Origin: Gammaproteobacteria bacterium
GTDB taxonomy: Bacteria > Pseudomonadota > Gammaproteobacteria > SZUA-229
NCBI GenBank assembly: GCA_026195895.1
Contig: JAPHRO010000052.1
Location: forward strand, 1 to 64,000
DNA length: 64,000 nucleotides
Direction of reading: 5' to 3'
The notes under the pieces were generated by a model. It made no database searches, was not told the DNA's origin, and saw only the letters and a list, made by a program, of their open reading frames with translations. The translations under genes and the position numbers were made by a program. Shown piece by piece: positions 1-8,667 of the stretch. Within the stretch, counting starts at the first letter, position 1; each line of letters opens with the position of its first letter.

Positions 1-504
1 ACCAGTAATACCGAATTGAGAAAAATCATGATTGCTGTTGATTTACTGGCAGATGACCAGGAAAAATCAGCGCTCGCCGACAAAGTGCTGCAATGGGGCA
101 AACACACTGCCGACCTGGTAGAAGCCGAGCTTCACGTGGTTCATGTATGGGATCTGTATGGAGAAACGACGTTACGAGGTAGATCAGTCTCAGCTTACAC
201 AGTCGACAAGCTGGTTGATATGGAGCAACGAAAACATCGGCAGTGGCTGCATGAGGCCCTTGCAAGAAATGGCCTGAAACAGGAAATGGTGCAGATACAT
301 TTTCATACCGGTGTGGCAAAAAAACTGATACCTGAGATAGCGAATTCTGTGGCAACGGATTTGCTGGTCATGGGAACGGTGGGGCGAACCGGGATCCCTG
401 GGTTCTTTATGGGAAATACCGCCGATTCGGTTCTGCGCCAGGTGAACTGTTCTGTTCTGGCGATCAAGCCTGAGGGATTTATGACACCTGTTCAACTGGA
501 TTAG
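1..504 (+). CDS. Tandem universal stress protein, C-terminal half (5' end cut by window edge)
   Basis: The reading frame is open from base 1, so the TTG at 16 is probably not the start. The visible part aligns with the second Usp domain of the two tandem Usp proteins later in the window: 'RKIMIAVDLL' opens the domain, 'HVVHVWDLYGE' follows, and the nucleotide-binding stretch 'MGTVGRTGIPGFFMGNT' plus the ending 'CSVLAIKPEGF' match theirs. I infer a UspE-like two-domain cytoplasmic stress protein whose first domain lies left of the window. If instead translation begins at the ATG at 28, it would be a single-domain Usp, but the close match to the tandem C-terminal domains argues against this. 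Confidence 0.85.
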   Translation, partial: TSNTELRKIMIAVDLLADDQEKSALADKVLQWGKHTADLVEAELHVVHVWDLYGETTLRGRSVSAYTVDKLVDMEQRKHRQWLHEALARNGLKQEMVQIHFHTGVAKKLIPEIANSVATDLLVMGTVGRTGIPGFFMGNTADSVLRQVNCSVLAIKPEGFMTPVQLD

Positions 505-629
505 TCATTCGATTCCGGGTGCTCAGTCGCTGTGCGTGTGCGTTAGATGATCGGCAGTGGCAACTGAAAATCATTGACAACTAAAGGCAACTTATGGGCG
601 ATCCCTTTAATTTGAGAACCTGAAAAACA

Positions 630-3134
630 ATGAATAAACAGACCTATCCGGTTACCGGCATGAGCTGCCAGGGCTGTCGCAAGCATGTGACAGAAGCGTT
701 GACAGCGGTTGATGGTGTTAGTGATGCTGTGGTTGATCTAGAGCAGAAAACAGCTGATATCACCTGGCAGGATAAAGCTGATTTTGAGGCACTGCAAGCA
801 GCGCTCAGCGGCAGTCTGTATCAGATTTATCGGCCCGATGAAACACCACCAGAACCGAAGAAGACACCTAATCCGGCAAACGGAACCGGTGTGTATTACT
901 GCCCCATGCACTGTGAAGGGGATAAAACCTACCCGGGACCGGCCGATTGCCCGGTTTGTGGCATGGATTTGGTGGAACAGCAATCGCTGCAGTTTGGTGA
1001 AACTGAGCAATACACCTGCCCGATGCACCCGGACGTCATTAAGGATGAACCCGGCGATTGCCCGATATGCGGCATGGATCTGGTGCCAAAAGCTGCGGAT
1101 GCAAGCGCTGAAGAAAAAAGCTACAGGCGCCTGTTGAACAAACTCTGGTGGTCGCTGGTATTTACTGTTCCGATTTTTATCATCGCCATGGGCGATATGA
1201 TTCCGGGCAACCCCGTCAATCAGGCATTCAGCGCAACGGCGTTAAACTGGACCCAGTTCGTGTTGTCCCTGCCGGTGGTGTTCTGGACCACCTGGATGTT
1301 TTTTGAACGTGCTTATAAAAGTATAAAAACCTGGAACCTCAACATGTTCACCCTGATCGGTATCGGTGCAGGGGTGGCGTGGTTGTTTAGTTTCTTTGCC
1401 TTGCTGTTTCCCGATGTCCTGCCGCCACAGTTCAAAACAGACAGTGGAGCCGTGCATGTATATTTTGAAGCGGCCACCGTTATTCTAACCCTGGTTCTGC
1501 TGGGTCAGGTGCTGGAAGCTCGTGCTCACAGTAAAACCAGTGACGCGGTAAAAGAACTGTTAAAACTGGCGCCCAATAAAGCCACGCTGGTTGATGCCGA
1601 TGGCGGGGAACATGAAATCAGTATTAATGACATCAGGCAGGGGAATGTGTTGCGCATTAAACCCGGTGGCAAAATTCCGGTGGACGGTGTCATTCAACAG
1701 GGTGAGTCATCCATAGATGAATCGGCCATTACCGGTGAACCCATCCCGGTGGATAAAACCACAGGCGACAAGGTCACCTCCGGCACCATCAATGGCAATC
1801 AATCCTTTACCATGCTGGCTGAAAAAGTCGGCGCGGAGACCTTGTTAGCGCAGATTATCACCATGGTCAATGAAGCCAGTCGCAGCCAGGCACCGGTACA
1901 GAAACTGGCCGATAAAATCTCCGGCTACTTTGTACCCGCAGTGGTGCTGATTTCGATCATCACCTTTATTGTGTGGGCATTATTCGGCCCCGAACCTGCC
2001 TATGTCTATGCCATGGTCAATGCCGTTGCGGTGCTGATTATAGCCTGCCCCTGTGCCCTGGGTCTGGCGACCCCGATGTCGGTTATGGTGGGTGTTGGCA
2101 AAGGGGCAAAAAATGGTGTGTTAATTAAAAATGCCCAGGCTTTAGAGCTAATGAGTCAGGTGGATACCCTCATTGTTGATAAAACCGGCACCTTAACCGA
2201 AGGAAAACCCACGGTTGAAACCATTGAGAGCGTATCCGATCAATTCTCTGCTGATGAAATCACTGCTCTGGTGGCGTCGTTAAACCAGCAAAGTGAACAT
2301 CCTCTGGCCACAGCGACGGTGACCTATGCCAGACAAAAAGACATTGAATTATCAGCAGCCGATAGCTTCGATTCGGTGACCGGCCAGGGCGTGGTTGGCA
2401 AGCTTAAGCAACAGGCTCTGGCTCTGGGCAATGATAAATTGATGGCCAGGGTAGAAGCTGTGTTAGCTGAAAAAGTTATCGACCAGGCCAGAGCCTACCA
2501 GCAACAGGGTAAAACCGTGTCTTACCTGGCGGTGAACAATCAGGTGGCTGGTTTTGTGGTGATTGGTGATCGCATTAAAGACACTGCGGCTGAAGCGGTG
2601 AAAATCCTGCAGGATGACGGTGTGAACGTGGTTATGCTTACCGGTGATAATGAGGCCACTGCGCGTACAGTAGCCACAGCTCTGAATTTGTCCGCTTTTA
2701 AAGCCGCCATGCTACCCCAGGATAAAATGCAATTTGTAGAACAGCTACAGCAACAGGGTCATTGCGTGGCGATGGCCGGTGATGGCATTAACGATGCCCC
2801 GGCTCTGGCCAAAAGTGATGTCGGTATCGCCATGGGTACCGGCACCGATGTTGCTATTGAAAGTGCCGAGATCACCCTGGTGAAAGGTGATTTAAAAGGC
2901 ATTGTCAAAGCCCGCCTGCTAAGCGAGGCGGTAATGCGGAATATTAAACAAAATCTGTTTTTCGCATTGGTCTATAACAGTGTCGGTGTGCCAGTGGCTG
3001 CCGGGATTCTATTCCCGTTCTTTGGCCTGCTACTGTCACCCATGATTGCCGCCGCTGCCATGAGTTTAAGTTCGGTGTCTGTTATTACTAATGCCCTGCG
3101 CTTAAAGTCCGTGTCATTAAACACCCGATACTAA
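630..3134 (+). CDS. copA: Copper-type P1B ATPase with HMA and two heavy-metal-binding N-terminal modules
   Basis: Inner-membrane ATP-driven exporter, most likely of Cu(I) or Ag(I). In order: an HMA domain with GMSCQGC (residues 10-16); two Cys/His modules of the form CPMH...DCPxCGMDLV (about 90-115 and 131-156); then the ATPase core with actuator motif ITGEP, the intramembrane metal motif CPC within 'IACPCALGLATP' (about 471), the phosphorylated Asp in DKTGTLTEG (about 517), the P1B hallmark SEHPLA (about 555) and hinge GDGIND (about 717). At 834 residues it is full length. The ATG at 630 has only a weak ribosome-binding site but puts the HMA domain at the N-terminus. No copper regulator gene is adjacent. 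The CPC motif indicates monovalent copper or silver; substrate is inferred. Confidence 0.95.
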   Translation: MNKQTYPVTGMSCQGCRKHVTEALTAVDGVSDAVVDLEQKTADITWQDKADFEALQAALSGSLYQIYRPDETPPEPKKTPNPANGTGVYYCPMHCEGDKTYPGPADCPVCGMDLVEQQSLQFGETEQYTCPMHPDVIKDEPGDCPICGMDLVPKAADASAEEKSYRRLLNKLWWSLVFTVPIFIIAMGDMIPGNPVNQAFSATALNWTQFVLSLPVVFWTTWMFFERAYKSIKTWNLNMFTLIGIGAGVAWLFSFFALLFPDVLPPQFKTDSGAVHVYFEAATVILTLVLLGQVLEARAHSKTSDAVKELLKLAPNKATLVDADGGEHEISINDIRQGNVLRIKPGGKIPVDGVIQQGESSIDESAITGEPIPVDKTTGDKVTSGTINGNQSFTMLAEKVGAETLLAQIITMVNEASRSQAPVQKLADKISGYFVPAVVLISIITFIVWALFGPEPAYVYAMVNAVAVLIIACPCALGLATPMSVMVGVGKGAKNGVLIKNAQALELMSQVDTLIVDKTGTLTEGKPTVETIESVSDQFSADEITALVASLNQQSEHPLATATVTYARQKDIELSAADSFDSVTGQGVVGKLKQQALALGNDKLMARVEAVLAEKVIDQARAYQQQGKTVSYLAVNNQVAGFVVIGDRIKDTAAEAVKILQDDGVNVVMLTGDNEATARTVATALNLSAFKAAMLPQDKMQFVEQLQQQGHCVAMAGDGINDAPALAKSDVGIAMGTGTDVAIESAEITLVKGDLKGIVKARLLSEAVMRNIKQNLFFALVYNSVGVPVAAGILFPFFGLLLSPMIAAAAMSLSSVSVITNALRLKSVSLNTRY

Positions 3135-3325
3135 AGGGGCGCTGTGAACCTTCCTGTTTCAAATCAATGATCGGTAAGATGTGTTGTACTCGGGTGAATA
3201 TTTACGCAGCTGCTTAATCAATCAGACTAGCAGTTATGTGGGTGTCAGCAACCCCTTTTTAATGATCGAGTTCGGTGACCACGTCGGCGATCAGTCCTGA
3301 TGGATGGACAGCTACACAGAATTAT

Positions 3326-4336
3326 TTACAGGCTTTTTTGTTTCCAGAGGGCTCCGTTTTTTGTTGTCAATTTTTCCAGTGTTCCATTGTTAGAAAGTTC
3401 ATTCAGTAAATTTTCACTTTCGTTTTTTTGGGTTCCCGAAAGTTCAGAAAACTCTTTTGCTGTGAGTGAATGATATTTTGAGAAGAGTGCTTCCCAATTT
3501 TTACTGTATTCACTTTTCGTCACATCAGGATTAAGTTTTAGAATGGCTGTTTCGTAAAAAGCATATGGTTTTGCGCCGTGAACTATTTCTTTATTGCCTG
3601 AATTATCTATAAAGAACAGGGTTGGAAATCCGCTTACGCCCAGTTCTTTTGCCAATTTCAAATCTTCATTAAACAATATTTTTGCTTTATCCTCATAATC
3701 TGTTTTGAACTGCTCAATATTCAATCCTGCTTTTTTAGCAGCAAGCTCTAAATGCTCCCACTTTGTAATATTTTTCTTTTGTAGAAAAACCATTTCTCTG
3801 ATTTCCCGAAGAAATAGCATGGCTTTTTCATTGTCCTGCATTTGAGCGGCTTTAAATGCTATGGATGGGGGATAGGAAGAGTTTAGCGGGTCTTCCAGCC
3901 AGATATCACCATCTATGGGCATATCGTAATGCATGCTCACTTCATCCCAATGGAGAGCTACATCAGATGGCTTGCTGATACCGCCACTATTATAGTTCCA
4001 GTCAGGAAGCAGGCCACCCATTCGGTACACAATATCGATATGTTTGCCATATTCCAGTTTCAGTTTTCTCAGTTGCGGTTCTATGCCCCAACAGGACGAA
4101 CATATAGGATCGGTGAAGTAAACAACGCTTATTTGCTTTTCATTTGAGCAAACAGTATTCAGGTTTGAATCGTTTGCTTCATTGCCCGGAATTTCACACA
4201 TTCCTGTTTCTGGGTCGCATAAAAGCGGATTGTTTTCTGATGTTTCGTCAGGCATATTTTCTGTTCTTGGTTGTCCCTGACAAGCAATAAAACCTGACAG
4301 GAGAAGTAATAAAAGTAGAGGAAGAATATAAGCCAT
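3326..4336 (-). CDS. DsbA/FrnE-family thioredoxin-fold lipoprotein
   Basis: The N-terminus is a hydrophobic signal ending in 'LLSGFIAC', a lipobox-like site with Cys19, so the protein is probably a lipid-anchored periplasmic oxidoreductase. The redox motif is CSSC (Cys79-Cys82) in 'TDPICSSCWG', as in the DsbA/FrnE group, and the cis-Pro loop appears later as 'GVSGFPTLFF'. Between Cys19 and the fold is a polar linker with three further cysteines (about 40, 47, 63). The gene is visibly more AT-rich than copA and the Kef gene on its two sides and lies on the opposite strand to both, which suggests separate acquisition. Its partners are unknown; a role in thiol repair under metal stress is only suggested by the neighbouring copper ATPase. 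Confidence 0.82.
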   Translation of the reverse strand: MAYILPLLLLLLLSGFIACQGQPRTENMPDETSENNPLLCDPETGMCEIPGNEANDSNLNTVCSNEKQISVVYFTDPICSSCWGIEPQLRKLKLEYGKHIDIVYRMGGLLPDWNYNSGGISKPSDVALHWDEVSMHYDMPIDGDIWLEDPLNSSYPPSIAFKAAQMQDNEKAMLFLREIREMVFLQKKNITKWEHLELAAKKAGLNIEQFKTDYEDKAKILFNEDLKLAKELGVSGFPTLFFIDNSGNKEIVHGAKPYAFYETAILKLNPDVTKSEYSKNWEALFSKYHSLTAKEFSELSGTQKNESENLLNELSNNGTLEKLTTKNGALWKQKSL

Positions 4337-4547
4337 CTTCGCTGAAGTCCACAGCTATTGCACAACCAGTCACTTGTCTTTTCACCCTGATCGCTGCGAA
4401 TTTTTGCTGATCCCTTGTTACCGTTTACGGCCATTGAAATGGAGGGTGAATGGTGATTGAATGATGAACGATCACGCTCCGTGATCACGACTTCCTTGAC
4501 CAGAGCGGCGGCATGGGTGGCAGTTATCACAGCGGAACAAAATCATA

Positions 4548-6272
4548 ATGGAACACCTGGCACAAATTCTTCTTCTTCTGGCTGTTGCCATCGCCATCGT
4601 GGTGACGTTCCAGCGCCTGCATATTCCAACCAGCCTGGGTTATTTGCTGGTGGGCGTGGTGCTTGGCCCTTATACCATGGGGCCGGTGGTCTCCATGCCC
4701 GAGTTGCATGCACTGGCAGAGTTCGGCGTTGTCTTTCTGTTATTTACCATTGGACTCAACTACTCCATCCCTGAGTTAAATGCACTGCGCAATCAGATTC
4801 TTGGTCTGGGCACCGGGCAGGTCGCGCTCACAACGCTTGTGGTCGGCATCGTGGTGTGGCTGGCGGGGCTACCGGTGGCGGCGGCGTTTGTGTTCGGGGC
4901 GGTTTTCGCGCAGTCGTCCACAACCATCATAGCCAGTCTGTTAACCGAGCAGGGCGAAGAAAACAGCCGACATGGTCGGCTCGGGCTGGCCATGTCGGTT
5001 TTTCAGGATGTCACGGCAGTGCCGTTTCTGGTAATTATTCCGGTGCTGGGTATGTCGGTGGCGGCGGATGTGTTGACGGCTACGCTCGCATGGGCCCTGG
5101 CGAAAGCCGTTTTTGCTTTTGTGCTGGTATTTTTCGCAGGGCGCTGGTTGCTCGGTCCATTATTTCATCTGGTTTCCAGGCGCAGATCGCTGGAGACATT
5201 CACCCTGGCGATTCTGCTGGTGGCGTTGTTTTCTGCCTGGACCACCCATAGCCTGGGCCTGTCGTTGGCGTTTGGCGGTTTTCTCGCCGGCATGATGCTG
5301 GGGGAGACCGAGTTCCGCCATCAGGTTGAGTCCAGTGTAAGCCCTTTTCGCGATGTCTTGCTGGGGCTGTTCTTTATAGGTATCGGCATGCGTTTCGACC
5401 CGGCCTCGATTCTTCCCATCTGGGAGTGGGCTGTGCTGGGGGCGTTACTCATACTGGTTAGTAAAATCCTCATAGTGGCGCTGATGGTGCACCGGGTCAC
5501 AGCCGATAAGCAGGTGGCATGGCGTACCGGCCTGATGCTGAGTGTGGGGGGTGAGTTCGGGCTGGCCCTTATTGCCATCGCGCTTGATTCCCGGGTGCTG
5601 GACATACAGCTCGGCCAGGTCGCAATAACCTCTGTACTACTGTCCATGGTCGCGGGCGCCGTGCTGATTCGCTTCAACGGTCCCATCGTGAAGCGTCTGG
5701 TGAAACAAAGCGAAGCCGAGGCTCAATCCTCTGACGGATTGAAGGACAGCCCTGAACAACAGGTGGTGATCGCCGGCTATGGACGCGTGGGCCATACCAT
5801 AGCGGTGCTGTTGCACTCACGCGGGATTCCCTTCGTCGCTGTTGATACCGATCCCCGGCGGGTGGCTCAGGGGCGCGTGGACGGGCATCAGGTATTTTTC
5901 GGCGACATCACGGATCCGGGGTTGCTGGCCGCGATTCATGTGGAACGGGCATCCCTGCTGGTAATCGCGGTTGACAGCGCCGAGATCGCATTGAGTACGC
6001 TCTCGTATCTGCGTAGAGCCTGCCCACAGGTGCCGGTGATTGCACGTGCACGGGATCTCGAGTCCAGCACGCGTCTGCTTGATGCCGGTGCGCTGCACGC
6101 ATACCCGGAAGCGATCGAGTCCAGCCTGCGTCTTGGCGCCAGTGCCTTGCAGATGCTTAACGTACCTGCTGATGAAATTGATCAGATGGTTCAGGGTGTG
6201 AGAGACTGGGGCTACGGCCCGGTTCTGGAAAAGGATACGAATGAATCCCAGGCAATGAACCCCAGGCAATAA
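4548..6272 (+). CDS. Kef/YbaL-type monovalent cation:proton antiporter with RCK domain
   Basis: Inner-membrane CPA2-family antiporter. The first 380 or so residues are strongly hydrophobic and carry family landmarks such as 'LGYLLVGVVLGP', 'FLLFTIGLNYS' and 'SVFQDVTAVPFL'. The C-terminal part begins a Rossmann RCK/TrkA-N domain at about residue 405 with GYGRVG, so the transporter is probably gated by NAD(H) or a related ligand. At 574 residues it fits YbaL-like members. It is followed 79 bp downstream by a tandem universal stress protein on the same strand, a common pairing for envelope and pH stress. The ion (K+ or Na+) cannot be read from the sequence. Confidence 0.92.
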   Translation: MEHLAQILLLLAVAIAIVVTFQRLHIPTSLGYLLVGVVLGPYTMGPVVSMPELHALAEFGVVFLLFTIGLNYSIPELNALRNQILGLGTGQVALTTLVVGIVVWLAGLPVAAAFVFGAVFAQSSTTIIASLLTEQGEENSRHGRLGLAMSVFQDVTAVPFLVIIPVLGMSVAADVLTATLAWALAKAVFAFVLVFFAGRWLLGPLFHLVSRRRSLETFTLAILLVALFSAWTTHSLGLSLAFGGFLAGMMLGETEFRHQVESSVSPFRDVLLGLFFIGIGMRFDPASILPIWEWAVLGALLILVSKILIVALMVHRVTADKQVAWRTGLMLSVGGEFGLALIAIALDSRVLDIQLGQVAITSVLLSMVAGAVLIRFNGPIVKRLVKQSEAEAQSSDGLKDSPEQQVVIAGYGRVGHTIAVLLHSRGIPFVAVDTDPRRVAQGRVDGHQVFFGDITDPGLLAAIHVERASLLVIAVDSAEIALSTLSYLRRACPQVPVIARARDLESSTRLLDAGALHAYPEAIESSLRLGASALQMLNVPADEIDQMVQGVRDWGYGPVLEKDTNESQAMNPRQ

Positions 6273-6351
6273 ATCACAGGCATGCAGTGTTGGCCGGGCT
6301 GAATGCATGGCAGGATGTAATACTGGCTCTCCAGTAAGGGTGATAATCAGA

Positions 6352-7323
6352 ATGAATTTACTCAGCAACATTCTTTACCTGTCCGAAGCGGGGCCCGACC
6401 AGGCATCGTCGCTCGAGCGGGCCGTCACGATGGCGGAAAACAATCAGGCGAAGCTGACGGTGATCGATGTCGTTCCGGTGATCACGGCGGGAATCGGTAT
6501 TCCCCCCGGCGGGCCCATATCGGAACAACTGCAAACGACCGTGGTGGATAGTCGCCTTAAAGAGCTGAACACTCTGATCGAGCCCTATCGAAAACGGCTC
6601 AGTATCCAGACGGATGTGTTGGTGGGCAAGCGTTTCATTCAAGTTATTCGGGCTATTCTGCGAAACAAATACGACCTGCTGATCAAGCCGGTTGAAAATC
6701 CTGGTTTTATAGAGCGCCTGTTCGGCAGTGATGATATGCAACTGTTGCGTAACTGTCCCTGTCCGCTATGGCTGACGCGGGCAGGGGAGAAGTCGAAATA
6801 CGAGAACATACTCGCTGCGGTCGATTTTGAGCTGGATATTCCAGATACCGTGGACCGGGATCTCAACTGGAAGATTCTGGACCAGTCCAGCTCTCTGGCC
6901 TTATCCGACCATGCCGCAATGCATCTGGTGCACGTATGGGATGCCCCGGGCGAACTACCAATCCGCTTGTGGAGCGACAACCCGGAGCAGACCAGCATGG
7001 CTTATCTGAAAGGTATTCGTGCCAGACACGAGGCGGCCCTGGCGGATCTGCGCACGCAGTTCAAGGCCCGGATCGGCGAGAAAGCCTATGATTACCTGGC
7101 TCCCAGGTCTCATCTACATCAGGGCGCGGCCGCAACGGTCATACCGGAACTAGCGAAGCAGATCCATGCCGACCTGGTGGTCATGGGAACGGTCGCCCGA
7201 ACGGGTATTGCCGGATGGCTTATTGGTAATACCGCGGAGGCGATCCTGGAGCAGCTGCAATGTTCCGTGCTGGCGGTCAAGCCGCCTGGATTCGTCTCTC
7301 CGGTCACCTTGCCCGAAGCATAG
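6352..7323 (+). CDS. Tandem universal stress protein (UspE-like)
   Basis: Two Usp domains in one chain of 323 residues; the second ends with the ATP-binding type motif 'MGTVARTGIAGWLIGNT' and 'CSVLAVKPPGF'. The ORF track starts at 6307, but the ATG at 6352 is preferred because 'MNLLSNILYLSEAG' lines up with the N-terminus of the paralogue at 35253-36248 ('MTNFKSILCVVD') and an AAGGG stretch lies upstream. The first domain shares 'ERAVTMAENNQAKLTVIDVV' almost exactly with that paralogue. It probably follows the Kef gene in one transcript. Function is inferred from the family: a cytoplasmic nucleotide-binding stress protein. Confidence 0.93.
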   Translation: MNLLSNILYLSEAGPDQASSLERAVTMAENNQAKLTVIDVVPVITAGIGIPPGGPISEQLQTTVVDSRLKELNTLIEPYRKRLSIQTDVLVGKRFIQVIRAILRNKYDLLIKPVENPGFIERLFGSDDMQLLRNCPCPLWLTRAGEKSKYENILAAVDFELDIPDTVDRDLNWKILDQSSSLALSDHAAMHLVHVWDAPGELPIRLWSDNPEQTSMAYLKGIRARHEAALADLRTQFKARIGEKAYDYLAPRSHLHQGAAATVIPELAKQIHADLVVMGTVARTGIAGWLIGNTAEAILEQLQCSVLAVKPPGFVSPVTLPEA

Positions 7324-7402
7324 GCGGTGGCAACTGGGTCGGGCCCGAGCATCACCTTGATTTCATTCATTGATAGAAGCCATTCCGAAAACCAGGCAGC
7401 AG

Positions 7403-7531
7403 ATGATGAAGACGTACAAAGTCGGATACCAGATCGGCAGCATCGGGAAGGACTCCATCAGCCGCAAGCTGGCCAATGCGGTGGTCAGGATCACAGGGGA
7501 CGTTCTCGGCTTTCTTTCGGGCGATTGTTGA
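7403..7531 (+). pseudogene. N-terminal stub of an NAD(P)H-dependent FMN-reductase-like gene
   Basis: The ATG at 7403 opens a 42-codon frame. Its first 30 residues, including 'VGYQIGSIGKDSISRKLA', look like the start of the NADPH-dependent FMN reductase/azoreductase family, where this glycine-serine loop binds flavin phosphate. After 'NAVVRIT' the similarity stops and the frame ends at TGA 7531, so about 150 residues of the usual protein are missing. It is too short for the ORF track. A related but different stub lies on the opposite strand at 8572-8667. The family assignment rests on my reading of a short segment. Confidence 0.55.
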
Positions 7532-7542
7532 CTTACTTCTCG

Positions 7543-7671
7543 CTAGGGCAATAAAGTTGATGAGCCGGTTGCTGTTCATCCTTTCAGATCCTGATGTGTT
7601 TTCGCGGCATTCGCCAACGCATACTGCATGACCTCCGGGCCACCCGATTTGTGAATCTGGATCGCTTTCAT
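7543..7671 (-). pseudogene. Internally deleted zinc-type quinone oxidoreductase (N-terminus fused to C-terminus, with a nonsense codon)
   Basis: The ATG at 7671 overlaps the DUF1275 stop as ATGA. It encodes 'MKAIQIHKSGGPEVMQ', the typical first residues of zeta-crystallin-like quinone oxidoreductases, then immediately 'YALANAAKTHQDLKG', which resembles their C-terminal 'YPL..A..AH..LE' segment. An in-frame TGA follows (7576-7578), and beyond it the frame continues 'TATGSSTLLP' to TAG at 7543, matching the usual 'TTGSVLLIP' end. So roughly 270 internal residues are missing and a sense codon, probably CGA, became TGA. The intact ATGA junction suggests the gene was once coupled to the DUF1275 gene. 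Confidence 0.65.
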
Positions 7672-8369
7672 TTGCACTTCTCATTTTTGCGCCGTTGAAC
7701 GAGAACCGAACCGCATTGGCTTTTTTGATAGAGACGGTAGCTCAATGCCAGTATTAAACAAATAAAAGCGGGAACCAACAGCGCTTTAAATACAATGATA
7801 TCAAACAAAAAAACGCCAAATATGCCGCCTGAAATAAAGCCTGCGATGATCAGCAGAAACAGAACAGCTTTTCGTTTATCAAACGCCTTCCCCCTTAGCA
7901 CTGAGCCAGTCATAATCCCCAAATCAGTAAATATGCCGGTTAAATGGGTTGTGCGTATAATGGCGCCACTGTAAGTCGTGGCCAATGCATTTTGAATACC
8001 GCAGGCTGCCGATGCCGCGAAGTGGCCATAATAAGATCCTTTGGACAACAGAAAAAAAGCAACAAAGATTAGCAGAGCCTCAATCACTAGTGCGGTGTCG
8101 TAATGTCGACCGAGTTTTAATGCCCTTCCGGGCAGTAAAAAGCCGGATATTGAGGCCCCAATAAAAAATGCCGCTAAAATACCCATTAAGTGGAAGATAT
8201 TTTGTAAAGAGTTGTTAAATATCGTGGCGCCTAACAACGTCGCAGTGCCAGACACATGCGATATCGCCTGATACTCAAAACCCAATAGCCCAATCGCATT
8301 GATACATCCGGCAACGAAGGCCAGGATAAATGCGCCGTATTCAATCCATTGGGGTAATTTAGATATCAA
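7668..8369 (-). CDS. DUF1275 (YoaK-family) integral membrane protein
   Basis: A 233-residue hydrophobic protein with about six membrane segments. Family landmarks are 'FVAGCINAIGLL' near the N-terminus, 'SHVSGTATLLG' at about residues 37-48, and 'SAACGIQNALATTYSGAIIRTTHLTGIFTDLG' (here only partly repeated) in the middle, which together identify DUF1275. The start is TTG at 8369 with GAGG upstream; no in-frame ATG is available. The gene is AT-richer than its flanks and sits among three broken oxidoreductase genes, so it is the one intact member of a decayed segment. The biochemical role of the family is not established. Confidence 0.88.
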   Translation of the reverse strand: MISKLPQWIEYGAFILAFVAGCINAIGLLGFEYQAISHVSGTATLLGATIFNNSLQNIFHLMGILAAFFIGASISGFLLPGRALKLGRHYDTALVIEALLIFVAFFLLSKGSYYGHFAASAACGIQNALATTYSGAIIRTTHLTGIFTDLGIMTGSVLRGKAFDKRKAVLFLLIIAGFISGGIFGVFLFDIIVFKALLVPAFICLILALSYRLYQKSQCGSVLVQRRKNEKCK

Positions 8370-8571
8370 TGTATGGCCTCAAGTGGTTTGTCTCGTCTCT
8401 ATCCGTGCTGATATGGACAACTTATATGAATATGTGGGATTCATTGCTGTCCCACAAATTTCACTGAAAATCTGAATTGTGGTTGTAGCGTTCTGCCCAC
8501 TAACTCGGGCGGGTCGCCTGGAAATAAACCCGTAAATCGAACTGCCGGATATAGTGTATCTTAAGCATGGC

Positions 8572-8667
8572 TCATAACCATGGCCACATATCGGGCAACT
8601 GGGTGGTTCGATTGATTGACTCTTTTGCCAGGCTGCCCACGAAGTATCCGACAGTGAAATTCGACAT
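8572..8667 (-). pseudogene. Second N-terminal stub of an FMN-reductase-like gene
   Basis: A well-placed GGAGG lies 6-8 bases upstream of the ATG at 8667. The frame reads 'MSNFTVGYFVGSLAKESINR', the same flavin-phosphate-loop N-terminus seen at 7403-7531, then changes abruptly to 'TTQLPDMWPWL' and stops at 8572. It is clearly related to, but not a copy of, the other stub (about half of the first 20 residues differ). Because the ribosome-binding site is intact, a 31-residue peptide could still be made, but the enzyme is gone. Confidence 0.58.

Noticed and set aside
568-629. TTGACA in front of copA as a CueR-type promoter
   Set aside because: No -10 at a usable distance (17-20 bp) and no CueR-like dyad, so I do not call it.
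4159-4530. 123-codon minus-strand ORF upstream of the DsbA-like gene
   Set aside because: Overlaps the DsbA-like gene in another frame and the Kef upstream region; no family character.
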